16,084 bases of DNA from Dokdonella_A sp035263065 (GCA_035263065.1 DATFRS010000391.1:1-16084); one strand, 5' to 3'. Counted from the stretch's first letter, positions 6,982 to 15,238 are shown. Numbers and translations: made by a program. The notes: generated by a model from the letters alone, not told the origin.

Positions 6982-8871
6982 ATGCAGACGATCCTCCTCG
7001 ACGGCAACAGCCTGACCCGTGATCACGTCATCGCGGTGGCGCGTCACGGCGCGAACGTCGCGCTTGACGACGCTCAGCTCGCGCAGGTGCAGCGCGCCGC
7101 GGACTTTCTGGCCGACAAGGTGAGCTGCGGCGAGCCGATCTACGGCGTCACCACCGGCTTCGGCAGCAACGCCGACAAGCTCCTCGGCGCGCATCGCGCG
7201 CGCGACGAGCTGCCGGGCGGCAACCCGGAAACGCCGGACGGCACGCTGCTCGAGGAGCTGCAGCACAATCTCGTCATCACACACGCGGTCTGCGTCGGCA
7301 AGCCGTTCGGCGCGGACGTCGTGCGCGCGATGCTCGCGATCCGCATCAACACGCTGATGCGTGGCCATTCCGGCGTGCGCGTCGCGACGCTGAAGGCGCT
7401 GGTCGAGCTGCTGAATCGCGACGTCGTGCCGGTGATTCCGGAAAAGGGCTCGGTCGGCGCGAGCGGCGACCTCGCGCCGCTGTCGCATCTCGCGATCGTG
7501 CTGCTCGGCGGCGGCGAGGCGTTCTACAAGGGCGAGCGCATCGCGGGTGCGGAAGCTTTGAAGCGCGCCGGTCTCGCGCCGCTGCGCCTGTCGTTCAAGG
7601 AAGGCCTCGCGCTCAACAACGGCACGACGCAGATGCTGGCGTGCGCGGTGCTCGCGCTCGATCGGCTCGACACGTTCCTCGCCACGGCCGATCTCGCCGC
7701 GGCGATGACGCTCGATGCGTTCGCCGGTCGCGGCAGCGCGTTCCGCGAAGAGGTGCACGCGCTGCGTCCGCACGGAGGCCAGGTCGAGACGGCGCGCAAC
7801 ATCCGCAAGCTGCACGAAGGCTCGACGCTCGTCGACATCGCGTACCACCTCGTGCCGCGTTTCAGGACGTGGCTCGCCGATGCGTGGACCGATGCCGAAG
7901 ACCGGAAGCAGCGCTTCGACATCGCGTGGGACTACGTGCCGCCGTCGCAGCGTCACGGACGCGAAGCGTTCTACAAGCGCTTCCTGCCGTTCAAGGGCGG
8001 CAAGAAGCACCAGCCGCAGGATGCGTATTGCCTGCGCTGCACGCCGCAGGTCCACGGTGCGGTGCGCGACGCGGTGGCGCAGGCGTGCCGGGTGATCGAC
8101 ATCGAGCTCAATGCGGTCACCGACAATCCGCTGATCTTTCCCGATGCGAAGGATGCGGAGGTCATCGAGGACCAGGTGATCTCGGCCGGCCACTTCCACG
8201 GCATGCCGCTGGCGCTCGCGATGAGCTACGTCAAGGCGGCGATTCCGGTGCTCGCGTCGATCTCGGAGCGCCGCCTCAACAAGCTCGTCGATCCCGCGAC
8301 GAGCGACGGTCTCCCGGCGTTTTTGATCGGCAACGAGGACGCGACCGATTCCGGTTTCATGATCGTGCAGTACACGGCCGCGGCGCTCGTCAACGATCTC
8401 GCGACGCGCGCGCATCCGGCGTCGGTATATTCGATCCCGACCAGCGCGAACGCCGAGGACCATGTCTCGATGGGCGCGAACGAAGCGCGCCACGTGCTCG
8501 AGATGACCGAGGACCTCGGTCACGTGCTCGCGCTCGAGCTTTACACGGCGGCGCAGGCGCTGGACTACCGCCAGGACATGCTGAACGCCGCGCGGCGGCT
8601 CGCCGCGCGCGGCGACTGGCGTCTGCTCGCGGCGAAGGTCGCGAACGCGCCGGATGCGAAGCATCCCGCGCGAGCGCAGTTCGAAAGCGAGATGAGCGCG
8701 CTGACGAAGGCGCTCGCCGAAACGGGCGACTTCCACGCCGGCTCGGCCGTGCGCAAGGCGCATTCGACCATCAGAAATCACGTCGCCTTCATGTCGCGCG
8801 ATCGTGCGATGGACAGCGACACGCGCGCGATGTGCGAGCTCGTCGCGTCGGGCAAGCTGGTCGAAACGTAG
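6982..8871 (+). CDS. hutH: Histidine/aromatic ammonia-lyase with internal insertion
   Basis: The 629-residue MIO-dependent lyase would deaminate an amino acid, most likely histidine to urocanate. The self-forming MIO cofactor triad is A160-S161-G162 in GSVGASGDLAPLSHLAI. The catalytic Tyr is Y54 in YGVTTGFG. The substrate-selectivity pair aligns as T100-H101 in LQHNLVITHA, close to Ser-His of histidine lyases and unlike His-Leu (tyrosine) or Phe-Leu (phenylalanine). SANAEDHVSM (488-497) keeps the Glu of the histidine-lyase SANQEDHVSM, but its Gln is Ala. Typical HutH has about 510 residues. Here roughly 50 extra residues, rich in Trp, Arg and Lys, lie at about 281-345 before QDAYCLRCTPQVHG, and the C-terminus is longer. 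No hutU, hutI or hutG is adjacent. Histidine is the best substrate guess; another aromatic amino acid remains possible. Confidence 0.85.
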   Translation: MQTILLDGNSLTRDHVIAVARHGANVALDDAQLAQVQRAADFLADKVSCGEPIYGVTTGFGSNADKLLGAHRARDELPGGNPETPDGTLLEELQHNLVITHAVCVGKPFGADVVRAMLAIRINTLMRGHSGVRVATLKALVELLNRDVVPVIPEKGSVGASGDLAPLSHLAIVLLGGGEAFYKGERIAGAEALKRAGLAPLRLSFKEGLALNNGTTQMLACAVLALDRLDTFLATADLAAAMTLDAFAGRGSAFREEVHALRPHGGQVETARNIRKLHEGSTLVDIAYHLVPRFRTWLADAWTDAEDRKQRFDIAWDYVPPSQRHGREAFYKRFLPFKGGKKHQPQDAYCLRCTPQVHGAVRDAVAQACRVIDIELNAVTDNPLIFPDAKDAEVIEDQVISAGHFHGMPLALAMSYVKAAIPVLASISERRLNKLVDPATSDGLPAFLIGNEDATDSGFMIVQYTAAALVNDLATRAHPASVYSIPTSANAEDHVSMGANEARHVLEMTEDLGHVLALELYTAAQALDYRQDMLNAARRLAARGDWRLLAAKVANAPDAKHPARAQFESEMSALTKALAETGDFHAGSAVRKAHSTIRNHVAFMSRDRAMDSDTRAMCELVASGKLVET

Positions 8872-8902
8872 GCGAAAGGTAACGCGGATAATTGTGTACG
8901 CG

Positions 8903-8921
8903 GGCCATGCGTCGCATGGCC
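8903..8921. repeat. Perfect 19-nt palindrome in the gap after the ammonia-lyase gene
   Basis: GGCCATGCG (8903-8911), a central T, and CGCATGGCC (8913-8921) form a perfect 9+1+9 palindrome. As RNA it gives a 7-bp stem with a CGTCG loop. No T-tract follows, so an operator or mRNA-processing site is as likely as a terminator. It is the only notable structure in the 90-nt gap between the lyase and acetyltransferase genes. GATAAT at 8887-8892 resembles a -10 box, but no matching -35 was found. Confidence 0.5.
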
Positions 8922-8961
8922 TGCTGCGTGTTCCGCAGCCATGTAAAGATCGGCGATCGAT

Positions 8962-9603
8962 ATGCCGGGTCCTCTCGGTCTTCTGAAGTCACTCGCCTGG
9001 CACTGCGCGCATCCGCTCGACGCAGCCATCATGCGCTGCACGTCGCCGTGCATCGATCCGCCGCAGATAACCGCCGAGCGCCTGCTGCGCGTCGACGCGT
9101 CGGACACGCAGGGCCGGGCGCTCGCCGTCGCGACGATGCAGCGCGCGGGGGAGGCCGTGGAGGAAGTCGGCGACCGGTTCGCCGAAGGGCACGTGTTCTA
9201 CGCATGGATGATCGGCGACGAGGTCGCGAGCTTCTGCTGGATCACGACGCACGGCCGCAACGAGATCGGCACCTGGATCGGCGCGGCCGAGCACCGCGCC
9301 GTGGTCTATAACGTCTTCACGCTCGAGCCGCACCGCGGCAAGTCGGTGGCGACGCGGCTCCTGCTCAACGTCGAGCAGGCGCTCGCCCGCGAGGGCATCC
9401 GGGACCTCGTGGCCGGCGCGAGCCTCGCCAACAAGCCGTCGGTGGGGGCGCTTGCCGCCGCCGGCTTCCACAAAGTGGCCATTTCCAGCTGCGTGATATT
9501 ATTCCGGCGGGTTCGCATCCGTAAAAGGATGCAGATCTGCGATCCGTCGGCCGCGACTCTGTTTGCGCTGCGCGGTCAATCCGTGGGAACGACGGGCCCA
9601 TGA
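8962..9603 (+). CDS. GNAT family N-acetyltransferase
   Basis: The 213-residue protein has a GNAT domain at about residues 60-183. Motif A, with the acetyl-CoA pyrophosphate loop, is YNVFTLEPHRGKSVATRLLL (116-135; HRGKSVA fits the R/Q-x-x-G-x-G/A pattern). The next strand and helix ASLANKPSVGALAAAGFHKVA fit motif B, where the N-x-x-S-x-x-x-x-x-x-x-G-F pattern is typical. The first 60 residues show no known motif. A start at M24 is possible, since the Shine-Dalgarno before 8962 is weak. The acceptor is unknown. The polysaccharide deacetylase starts 15 nt after its stop and a CelD-type acyltransferase follows, so acylation of a glycan or its precursor is a reasonable inference. Confidence 0.82.
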   Translation: MPGPLGLLKSLAWHCAHPLDAAIMRCTSPCIDPPQITAERLLRVDASDTQGRALAVATMQRAGEAVEEVGDRFAEGHVFYAWMIGDEVASFCWITTHGRNEIGTWIGAAEHRAVVYNVFTLEPHRGKSVATRLLLNVEQALAREGIRDLVAGASLANKPSVGALAAAGFHKVAISSCVILFRRVRIRKRMQICDPSAATLFALRGQSVGTTGP

Positions 9604-9618
9604 ACGCGTACTGGGGAC

Positions 9619-10614
9619 ATGAGAGAACGCTTCCTGGCCGGCCTTCTGGATCGCCTCGGCTTCCTGCGCGCGCTCGAAGCGGTGCCCGGGCGCCCGCGGC
9701 TGGTCGCGCTCAACTATCACCGCATCGGCCATGACCGCGACTCGCCGTACGACCCCGGCCTGTGGAGCGCGGATCCCGAGAGCTTCGCGGCACAGGTCCG
9801 CTACCTCAAGCGGCACTTCGATCTCGTGTTGCCCGAGCAGCTCGACGATGTCGCCCGGCAACGCCGCGGACGCTTCGCGATGATCACCTTCGACGACGGC
9901 TATCGCGACAATCACGACGTGGCGTTCCCGATCCTGCGCGCCGAGAACGCGTCGGCGACGTTCTTCGTCGCGACCGGCTACATCGATGCGCCGCGCGTGC
10001 CGTGGTGGGACGAAGTGTCGTGGATGCTGCACCGGAGCCCGCGAAGCCAGCTCGATCTGCGGCCGTTCGTCGCCGACCCCGTCGACATCAGCCCGCCGAA
10101 ACGCGAACACACGTTGCGAAGCCTCCTTCGCGTCTACAAGGCGCTGCCGCAGGAGCGCACCGACGACTACCTCGCCGCGATCGCCGACGCGACCGGCAGC
10201 GGCCGCCATCCGCCGCAAGGCGCCGAATCGTTCTGGATGAACTGGGACATGTTGCGCGCGATGAGTGGCGCCGGCATGACGATCGGCGGACACACGGTGA
10301 ATCATCCCGTGCTTGCGCGAATGGACAAGATCTCGCAACAACAGGAGATCAAGATCTGCGTCGATCGCCTCAAGACGGAGCTCGGTCGTCCCGTGCGCAG
10401 CTTCAGCTATCCGGTCGGTGCCGCCAACTGCTTCAACCAGGACACGCGCGATTGCCTGCGCGAAGTCGGCGTCGATTTCGCATTCACGTACTACGGGGGC
10501 TACAGCCGGCCGTCCGGCTGGGATCGCTACGACATCCCGCGCGTCGCCATCGAGCCGTATATCGATGCGTCGTGGTTCCGTGCGATCGCGCAGTTCCCGG
10601 AAGTGTTTGCGTGA
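9619..10614 (+). CDS. Polysaccharide deacetylase (NodB homology domain)
   Basis: The 331-residue metal-dependent carbohydrate esterase family 4 protein removes N- or O-acetyl groups from polymeric sugars. TFDDGY (90-95) provides the catalytic base D92 and metal ligand D93. GGHTVNHPVLAR (223-234) provides the H225-x3-H229 metal ligands. FSYPVG (262-267) is motif 3. ALNYHRI (30-36) is the typical opening of the subgroup that begins with a lone (x)YHR(I/V). A stretch of about 85 residues between motifs 1 and 2 (121-205) is longer than in minimal NodB domains. No signal peptide is seen, so it may act on a lipid-linked or cytoplasmic intermediate. It lies between a GNAT gene and a CelD-type gene, a layout common in exopolysaccharide loci. 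Confidence 0.9.
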   Translation: MRERFLAGLLDRLGFLRALEAVPGRPRLVALNYHRIGHDRDSPYDPGLWSADPESFAAQVRYLKRHFDLVLPEQLDDVARQRRGRFAMITFDDGYRDNHDVAFPILRAENASATFFVATGYIDAPRVPWWDEVSWMLHRSPRSQLDLRPFVADPVDISPPKREHTLRSLLRVYKALPQERTDDYLAAIADATGSGRHPPQGAESFWMNWDMLRAMSGAGMTIGGHTVNHPVLARMDKISQQQEIKICVDRLKTELGRPVRSFSYPVGAANCFNQDTRDCLREVGVDFAFTYYGGYSRPSGWDRYDIPRVAIEPYIDASWFRAIAQFPEVFA

Positions 10615-10693
10615 GCGGAGCGGACTCAGCCGACGCACGATCGCGCTGTTGGACTACGATGCAGGAAGTCTCCGGTCCGCAGAGTTACGCGCG

Positions 10694-11836
10694 ATGAATG
10701 CCGCCGTCGCGATGATGCGTGCAGAGGTGGTCGACGACGTCGGCCGCTGGGACGCCATCGCACCGGAGTGGGACGCACTGTTTGCGCGCTGCCCTCACGC
10801 CGCGGTGCCGACGACGAGCACCTGGCTGCGGACGTGGTGGGACATCTACGGTCCGACCTACGCGGCGGACGAAGACAGTCTTCGCATCATCTGCGTTCGC
10901 CGCGCCGGCATGCTGGTGGGCGTGCTGCCGCTGTATTTCCGGCGCAACCGGAGTCCGTTCGGCTTCGGCGCACGCACGCTGTTTCTGCTCTCCACCGGCG
11001 AGGTCGAAGCCGAGGAGACCTGCGCCGAGTATCTCGATCTGCTCTGCCGTCTGGAGGATCGCGCGTACTGTCTGGCTGCGGTGGTCGAAACGCTGAGCGG
11101 GTTGGCGTGGGACAGCATCGTGCTGCGCCATCTTCCGGCGTCCTCGGTGCTGCGCGAGCTCGCGGACGGTCCGTCGTTGCAAGGCGAAGTCGCCGTCATC
11201 GACGCCGGCATCTGTCCGATCGCCGATCTCGGCGGCGGCTTCGAGCGCTATCTCGAGCGGATGTCGTCGAAGACGCGCTATCGCATGCGCCGCTCGCTGC
11301 GCGAGGCCGACGCGGGTCACGTGCGTTTCCGCGTCGCCGACGACACGAACCGCGCGGCGATGTTCGACGATCTTCGCGCGCTGCACCAGCAGCACTGGGC
11401 GCAGCGCGGCGAGCCCGGCTGTTTCGCGGCCGAGCGCTTCCTCGAGTTCCACCGGCGCCTCGTCGCGGCGTGGGGGCCGTCGGGCCGCGCGCTCGTCGCC
11501 GGCGTCTATGCCGACGACGGTCCGATCGCGATGCTGTACGGCTTCATCGAGCACGGCAAATACCATTCGTATCAGGCGGGACTCCGTCGCGAGTCGGTGC
11601 CGGGCGTGCACAGCCCCGGCGTGTTCGCGAATCTCCTGCTGATGAAGCATGTCAGCGGGGACGGCGTGCGCATCTTCGATTTCCTGCGCGGTGGCTCGGA
11701 TTACAAGTTGCAGCTATCGACCATGCAGGGCGCGCTGATCCACGTGAACGTCTGGCGCCGCGGCGTCCGCGCGCGGCTCATGCGCAGCCTCGATCCGCCG
11801 CTGTCGCGCATCGGTCGCAGGCTCGGGCTCGTCTGA
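10694..11836 (+). CDS. CelD/BcsL-type GNAT acyltransferase (Acetyltransf_6, FemAB-like fold)
   Basis: The 380-residue protein shows the pattern of the CelD/BcsL family: an N-terminal half with WDALFARCPHAAVPTTSTWLRTWW (26-49) and VLPLYFRR, then a C-terminal GNAT-like half. In the second half SKTRYRMRRSLREAD (192-206) and ALVAGVYADDGPIAMLYGF (266-284) are typical. So are YHSYQAGLRRE (290-300), the P-G-(V/T) acyl-donor loop and IFDFLRGGSDYKLQ (327-340). Family members transfer acyl groups in cellulose and exopolysaccharide synthesis; the double-GNAT fold resembles the aminoacyl-tRNA-dependent FemABX enzymes. The start at 10694 lies before the first conserved tryptophans; M7 or M8 would be alternatives. 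The gene follows the polysaccharide deacetylase by 79 nt and is probably co-transcribed. The acyl donor and acceptor are unknown. Confidence 0.8.
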   Translation: MNAAVAMMRAEVVDDVGRWDAIAPEWDALFARCPHAAVPTTSTWLRTWWDIYGPTYAADEDSLRIICVRRAGMLVGVLPLYFRRNRSPFGFGARTLFLLSTGEVEAEETCAEYLDLLCRLEDRAYCLAAVVETLSGLAWDSIVLRHLPASSVLRELADGPSLQGEVAVIDAGICPIADLGGGFERYLERMSSKTRYRMRRSLREADAGHVRFRVADDTNRAAMFDDLRALHQQHWAQRGEPGCFAAERFLEFHRRLVAAWGPSGRALVAGVYADDGPIAMLYGFIEHGKYHSYQAGLRRESVPGVHSPGVFANLLLMKHVSGDGVRIFDFLRGGSDYKLQLSTMQGALIHVNVWRRGVRARLMRSLDPPLSRIGRRLGLV

Positions 11837-11839
11837 TCT

Positions 11840-11856
11840 GCGCGGCGTCGCCGCGC
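11840..11856. terminator. Hairpin between convergent acyltransferase and imuC genes
   Basis: GCGCGGC (11840-11846) pairs with GCCGCGC (11850-11856) across a GTC loop, in the 21-nt gap between two convergent stop codons. It could end transcription from both sides, but neither side has a T-tract. The GC-rich setting makes chance pairing likely enough to keep confidence low. Confidence 0.35.
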
Positions 11857-11857
11857 T

Positions 11858-14800
11858 TCAGTGGAAATCGCGCGACGGAAACGCCAGCTCCGGCAGCAGC
11901 GCGCTGAAATCGTGCAGGCGGTCGGCGATGAGATGGTGCACGCCGTCGCTCGCCTCGAGTACGCCGTCGACCGCCATCACGACCGATTCGAGCAGCACGC
12001 GATGCTGGCGCTCGGCGAGCGCGCGCCAGACGACGACGTTGACCTGGCCCGTCTCGTCCTCGAGCGTGACGAAGGTGACGCCTTTCGCCGTGCCGGGATG
12101 CTGGCGCACGGTGACGAGCCCGGCGCAGCGCAGGCGCCGCCCGCGATTGGCCGCATCGCGCGTGATGCTCGCGGGCGAGGTGCGCCTTCGTTCGAGCTCC
12201 GGCCGGATCAGCGACAGCGGATGCTGCGTCAGGGAAAGCCCCAGCGTCGCGTAGTCGGTCATGACGTCCTCGCGCAGCGACGGCCGGCGCAGCGCGACGC
12301 GCCGCTCGCGGATCGCGGCGCGCGCGAGCATCGGCGTCGGTACCTCGGCGCCGGCGCTGTCCCAGCGCGCGCGGTAGCGGTGACCGCTCAGCGTCTTCAA
12401 CGCGCCGGCATCGGCGAGTCGCGCACGCTCGCCGTCGCCGACGCGCGCGCGGCGCGTCATGTCGGCGACGTCGGCGAACGGCACTTCGCGGCGCGCGGCG
12501 ACGAGGCGGTTGGCGAGATCTTCGGAAAGTCCGCGGATCTGCCGCAGGCCGAGCCGCAGCGCGACCGGATCGCGGCCTTCGCGCGGCGTCGCGACCGGTT
12601 CCAGCGTGCAGTCCCACGTGCTGTGGACGACGTCGGCCGGGCGCACCTCGACGCCGTTCTTCTGCGCGTCCAGGATCAGCTGCGAAGGCTGGTAGAAGCC
12701 CATCGGCTGCGCGTTGAGCAGCGCGCAGGTGAACGTCGCCGGGTGATAGTGCTTGAGCCACGACGACGCGTAGGCGAGCAGCGCGAAGCTCGCCGAGTGC
12801 GATTCCGGAAAACCATATTCGCCGAAGCCCTTGATCTGCTCGAAGATGCGCTCGAAATACGCGTCCTCGTAGCCGCGCGCGAGCATGCCGCTGCGGATCT
12901 TGTCGTGGAATTTCTCGAGGCCGCCGCGGCGCTTCCACGCGGCCATCGCGCGACGGAGCTCATCCGCTTCGCCCGGCGTGAAGCCGGCGACGACCTCGAT
13001 GAGCCGCATCACCTGCTCCTGGAAGATCGGCACGCCGAGCGTGCGCTCGAGCACTTGCCTGACGCCGGACTCGCCCTTGCCGGCCTCGCGCTCGCTGCGC
13101 GACTGCGGATAGTCGATCGGCTCGAGGCCGTGCCGGCGGCGCAGGTACGGATGCACCATGTTGCCCTGGATCGGGCCGGGCCGGACGATCGCGATCTCGA
13201 TGACGAGATCGTAGAACGTCGATGGTTTGAGGCGCGGCAGCATCGACATCTGCGCGCGCGATTCGATCTGGAACACGCCGACCGTGTCGGCGCGCGTGAT
13301 CATGCCGTAGACGTTCTTATCGTTGCCGGGCGGGATGTCGACGAGGCGCGGGCGCTCGCCGAGCGTCGGGCGATCCCACAAGCCGTGCTCGTGCAGGAGA
13401 TCGAAGCACTTGCGCAGGCAAGTCAGCATGCCGAGCGCGAGGCAGTCGACCTTGAGGAGCTTCATCTCCTCGAGATCGTCCTTGTCCCACTGGATGATCG
13501 TGCGGTCCGGCATCGCCGCGTTCTCGACCGGCACGAGATGGTGCAGCGGCTCTTCGGAGATCACGAAGCCGCCGACGTGCTGCGAGAGATGGCGCGGAAA
13601 TCCGTAGAGCTCGGCCGCCAGCACGAAGAGCCGGTGCAGGATGCGGCTCTTCGGATCGAAGCCGCGCTCGACGAGCCAGCCTTCGAGCGGCTTGCCGCTC
13701 TTCACGCGCGAGAACATGCCGGTCAGGTGATCGAGCTGGTCTTCCGGCAGCCCGAGCGCGCGGCCGACGTCGCGCACCGCGCTCTTGCCGCGATAGCTGA
13801 TCACGGTCGCGGCGAGCGCGGCGCGGCCGCGGCCGTATTTGGCGAAGACGTGCTGGATGACTTCCTCGCGTCGCTCGTGCTCGAAGTCGACGTCGATGTC
13901 GGGCGGCTCGTTGCGCTCCTTCGAAAGAAAGCGTTCGAACAGGAGATTGCCCTTGTCCGGATTCACCGCCGTGATGCCGAGGCAGTAGCAGACCGCCGAG
14001 TTCGCCGACGAGCCGCGGCCCTGGCAGAGGATCGGCGGGACCTGCCTGCAGGCCCAGCTCACGATTTCCTCGACGGTCAGGAAGAAATGCTCGTAGCGGA
14101 GCTCGGCGATCAGCGCGAGCTCCTTGTCGAGCTGCGAGCGCACGTCGTCCGGAATGCCGGCGGGCCAGCGTCGCGCGGCGCCTTCGAACGTGAGCCGGCG
14201 CAGGAACTCGATCGGCGCGAGGCCGGCGGGCACGAGCTCGTGCGGATACCGGTATTCGAGCCTGCGCAGGTCGAACGTGCAGAGCGCGGCGATGCGCAGC
14301 GTTTCGGCGAGGAGATCGGCGGGATAGAGCGCCGCGAGATCCTCGCGCTTGCGCAGATGGCGCTCGCCGTTCGGGAACAGCGCGTGGCCGGCCTCGGCGA
14401 CCGTGCAGCCGAGGCGGATCGCGGTCATGACGTCCTGCAACGCGCGGCGGCGGCGGATGTGCATGTGGACGTCGCCGGCGGCGACGAGCGGCAGTGCGTG
14501 GCGCGCGCCGAGATCGCGCAAGGCGGCGAGGCGTTTCGCGTCGTCGGGGCCGCGGTGGAGCTCGACGGCGAGCCAGGCGCGGTCGAGGAAATGACGGACC
14601 AGCCAGCGGGCGGTTTCGTCGGGCTCCGGATTGCGCGCGTCGGGAATCCACAGCACCAGGACGCCGTCGCCGAGCTGCTCGGCATCGGCGCGTGCGAGGC
14701 GGTAGTCGCCTTTCGCGCTGCGGCGGCGACCGGTCGTGATCAGGCGGCAGATGTCGGAATAGCCGGACTGGTTGCGCGCGAGCAGCACGAGCTTCGTGCC

Positions 14801-15238
14801 GTCGTCGAGCACGACCTCGGTGCCGACGATGAGCTTCAGCGCCGTCGCCTCGGCCGCTTCGAGCGCGCGCACGATGCCGGCGAGCGAGCATTCGTCGGTG
14901 ATCGCGAGCGCGGCGTAGCCGAGCTTGTTCGCGCGGTCGAACAGCTCGCGCGCGCTCGACGCGCCGCGCTGGAACGAGAAGTTCGACAGGCAGTGCAGCT
15001 CGGCGCAGGCCGGCGCTTCGCGCGGCGGCACCGCTTCGCGCGCGGCGTCGCGCTTCGCGCCGGCCTTCGTTTCGATGCGCCCGGTCGTGCCGTAATGATC
15101 GCGGCACAGCGTGCGGATCGTCTCGCGACGGCGCAGCTTGTACATCGCGCCGCGCGGATCGTCGGGCTCGGTCTCGGGAAGGCCGGGCTCGAGCGGCGCG
15201 CGCAGGCGCCGCGGCTTGCGCGGTTTCGGCGGATTCAT
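11858..15238 (-). CDS. dnaE2: Error-prone DNA polymerase DnaE2 / ImuC
   Basis: The 1126-residue C-family polymerase alpha subunit carries out error-prone translesion synthesis with ImuA and ImuB after DNA damage. The PHP domain begins at ELHCLSNFSFQRGAS (80-94), where the H-x-H metal pair of replicative DnaE has become H-x-L, as is usual for DnaE2. The polymerase active site is PPDIDVDFEHERREEV (D447 and D449), with the third acid D598 in KVDCLALGML. QGRGSSANSAVCY (406-418) is the nucleotide-binding segment. The C-terminal OB fold contains AGLVTVRQHPGTAKGVTFVT and the protein ends in SRDFH. The start at 15238 overlaps the imuB stop as ATGA. About 78 basic and Pro/Glu-rich residues precede the PHP domain, longer than usual; M32 is an alternative start. 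SOS (LexA) control is expected from known imu operons, with the operator outside the window. Confidence 0.95.
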   Translation of the reverse strand: MNPPKPRKPRRLRAPLEPGLPETEPDDPRGAMYKLRRRETIRTLCRDHYGTTGRIETKAGAKRDAAREAVPPREAPACAELHCLSNFSFQRGASSARELFDRANKLGYAALAITDECSLAGIVRALEAAEATALKLIVGTEVVLDDGTKLVLLARNQSGYSDICRLITTGRRRSAKGDYRLARADAEQLGDGVLVLWIPDARNPEPDETARWLVRHFLDRAWLAVELHRGPDDAKRLAALRDLGARHALPLVAAGDVHMHIRRRRALQDVMTAIRLGCTVAEAGHALFPNGERHLRKREDLAALYPADLLAETLRIAALCTFDLRRLEYRYPHELVPAGLAPIEFLRRLTFEGAARRWPAGIPDDVRSQLDKELALIAELRYEHFFLTVEEIVSWACRQVPPILCQGRGSSANSAVCYCLGITAVNPDKGNLLFERFLSKERNEPPDIDVDFEHERREEVIQHVFAKYGRGRAALAATVISYRGKSAVRDVGRALGLPEDQLDHLTGMFSRVKSGKPLEGWLVERGFDPKSRILHRLFVLAAELYGFPRHLSQHVGGFVISEEPLHHLVPVENAAMPDRTIIQWDKDDLEEMKLLKVDCLALGMLTCLRKCFDLLHEHGLWDRPTLGERPRLVDIPPGNDKNVYGMITRADTVGVFQIESRAQMSMLPRLKPSTFYDLVIEIAIVRPGPIQGNMVHPYLRRRHGLEPIDYPQSRSEREAGKGESGVRQVLERTLGVPIFQEQVMRLIEVVAGFTPGEADELRRAMAAWKRRGGLEKFHDKIRSGMLARGYEDAYFERIFEQIKGFGEYGFPESHSASFALLAYASSWLKHYHPATFTCALLNAQPMGFYQPSQLILDAQKNGVEVRPADVVHSTWDCTLEPVATPREGRDPVALRLGLRQIRGLSEDLANRLVAARREVPFADVADMTRRARVGDGERARLADAGALKTLSGHRYRARWDSAGAEVPTPMLARAAIRERRVALRRPSLREDVMTDYATLGLSLTQHPLSLIRPELERRRTSPASITRDAANRGRRLRCAGLVTVRQHPGTAKGVTFVTLEDETGQVNVVVWRALAERQHRVLLESVVMAVDGVLEASDGVHHLIADRLHDFSALLPELAFPSRDFH

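Noticed and set aside
6691..8781. Minus-strand open frame of 696 codons opposite the HisRS and ammonia-lyase genes
   Set aside because: It is low-complexity Arg/Glu/Val-rich sequence without motifs and spans two well-supported plus-strand genes.
6982..8871. Phenylalanine or tyrosine ammonia-lyase
   Set aside because: The selectivity pair aligns as Thr-His, near Ser-His of histidine lyases, and the Glu of the SANxEDHVSM motif is kept. Kept as a lesser alternative only.
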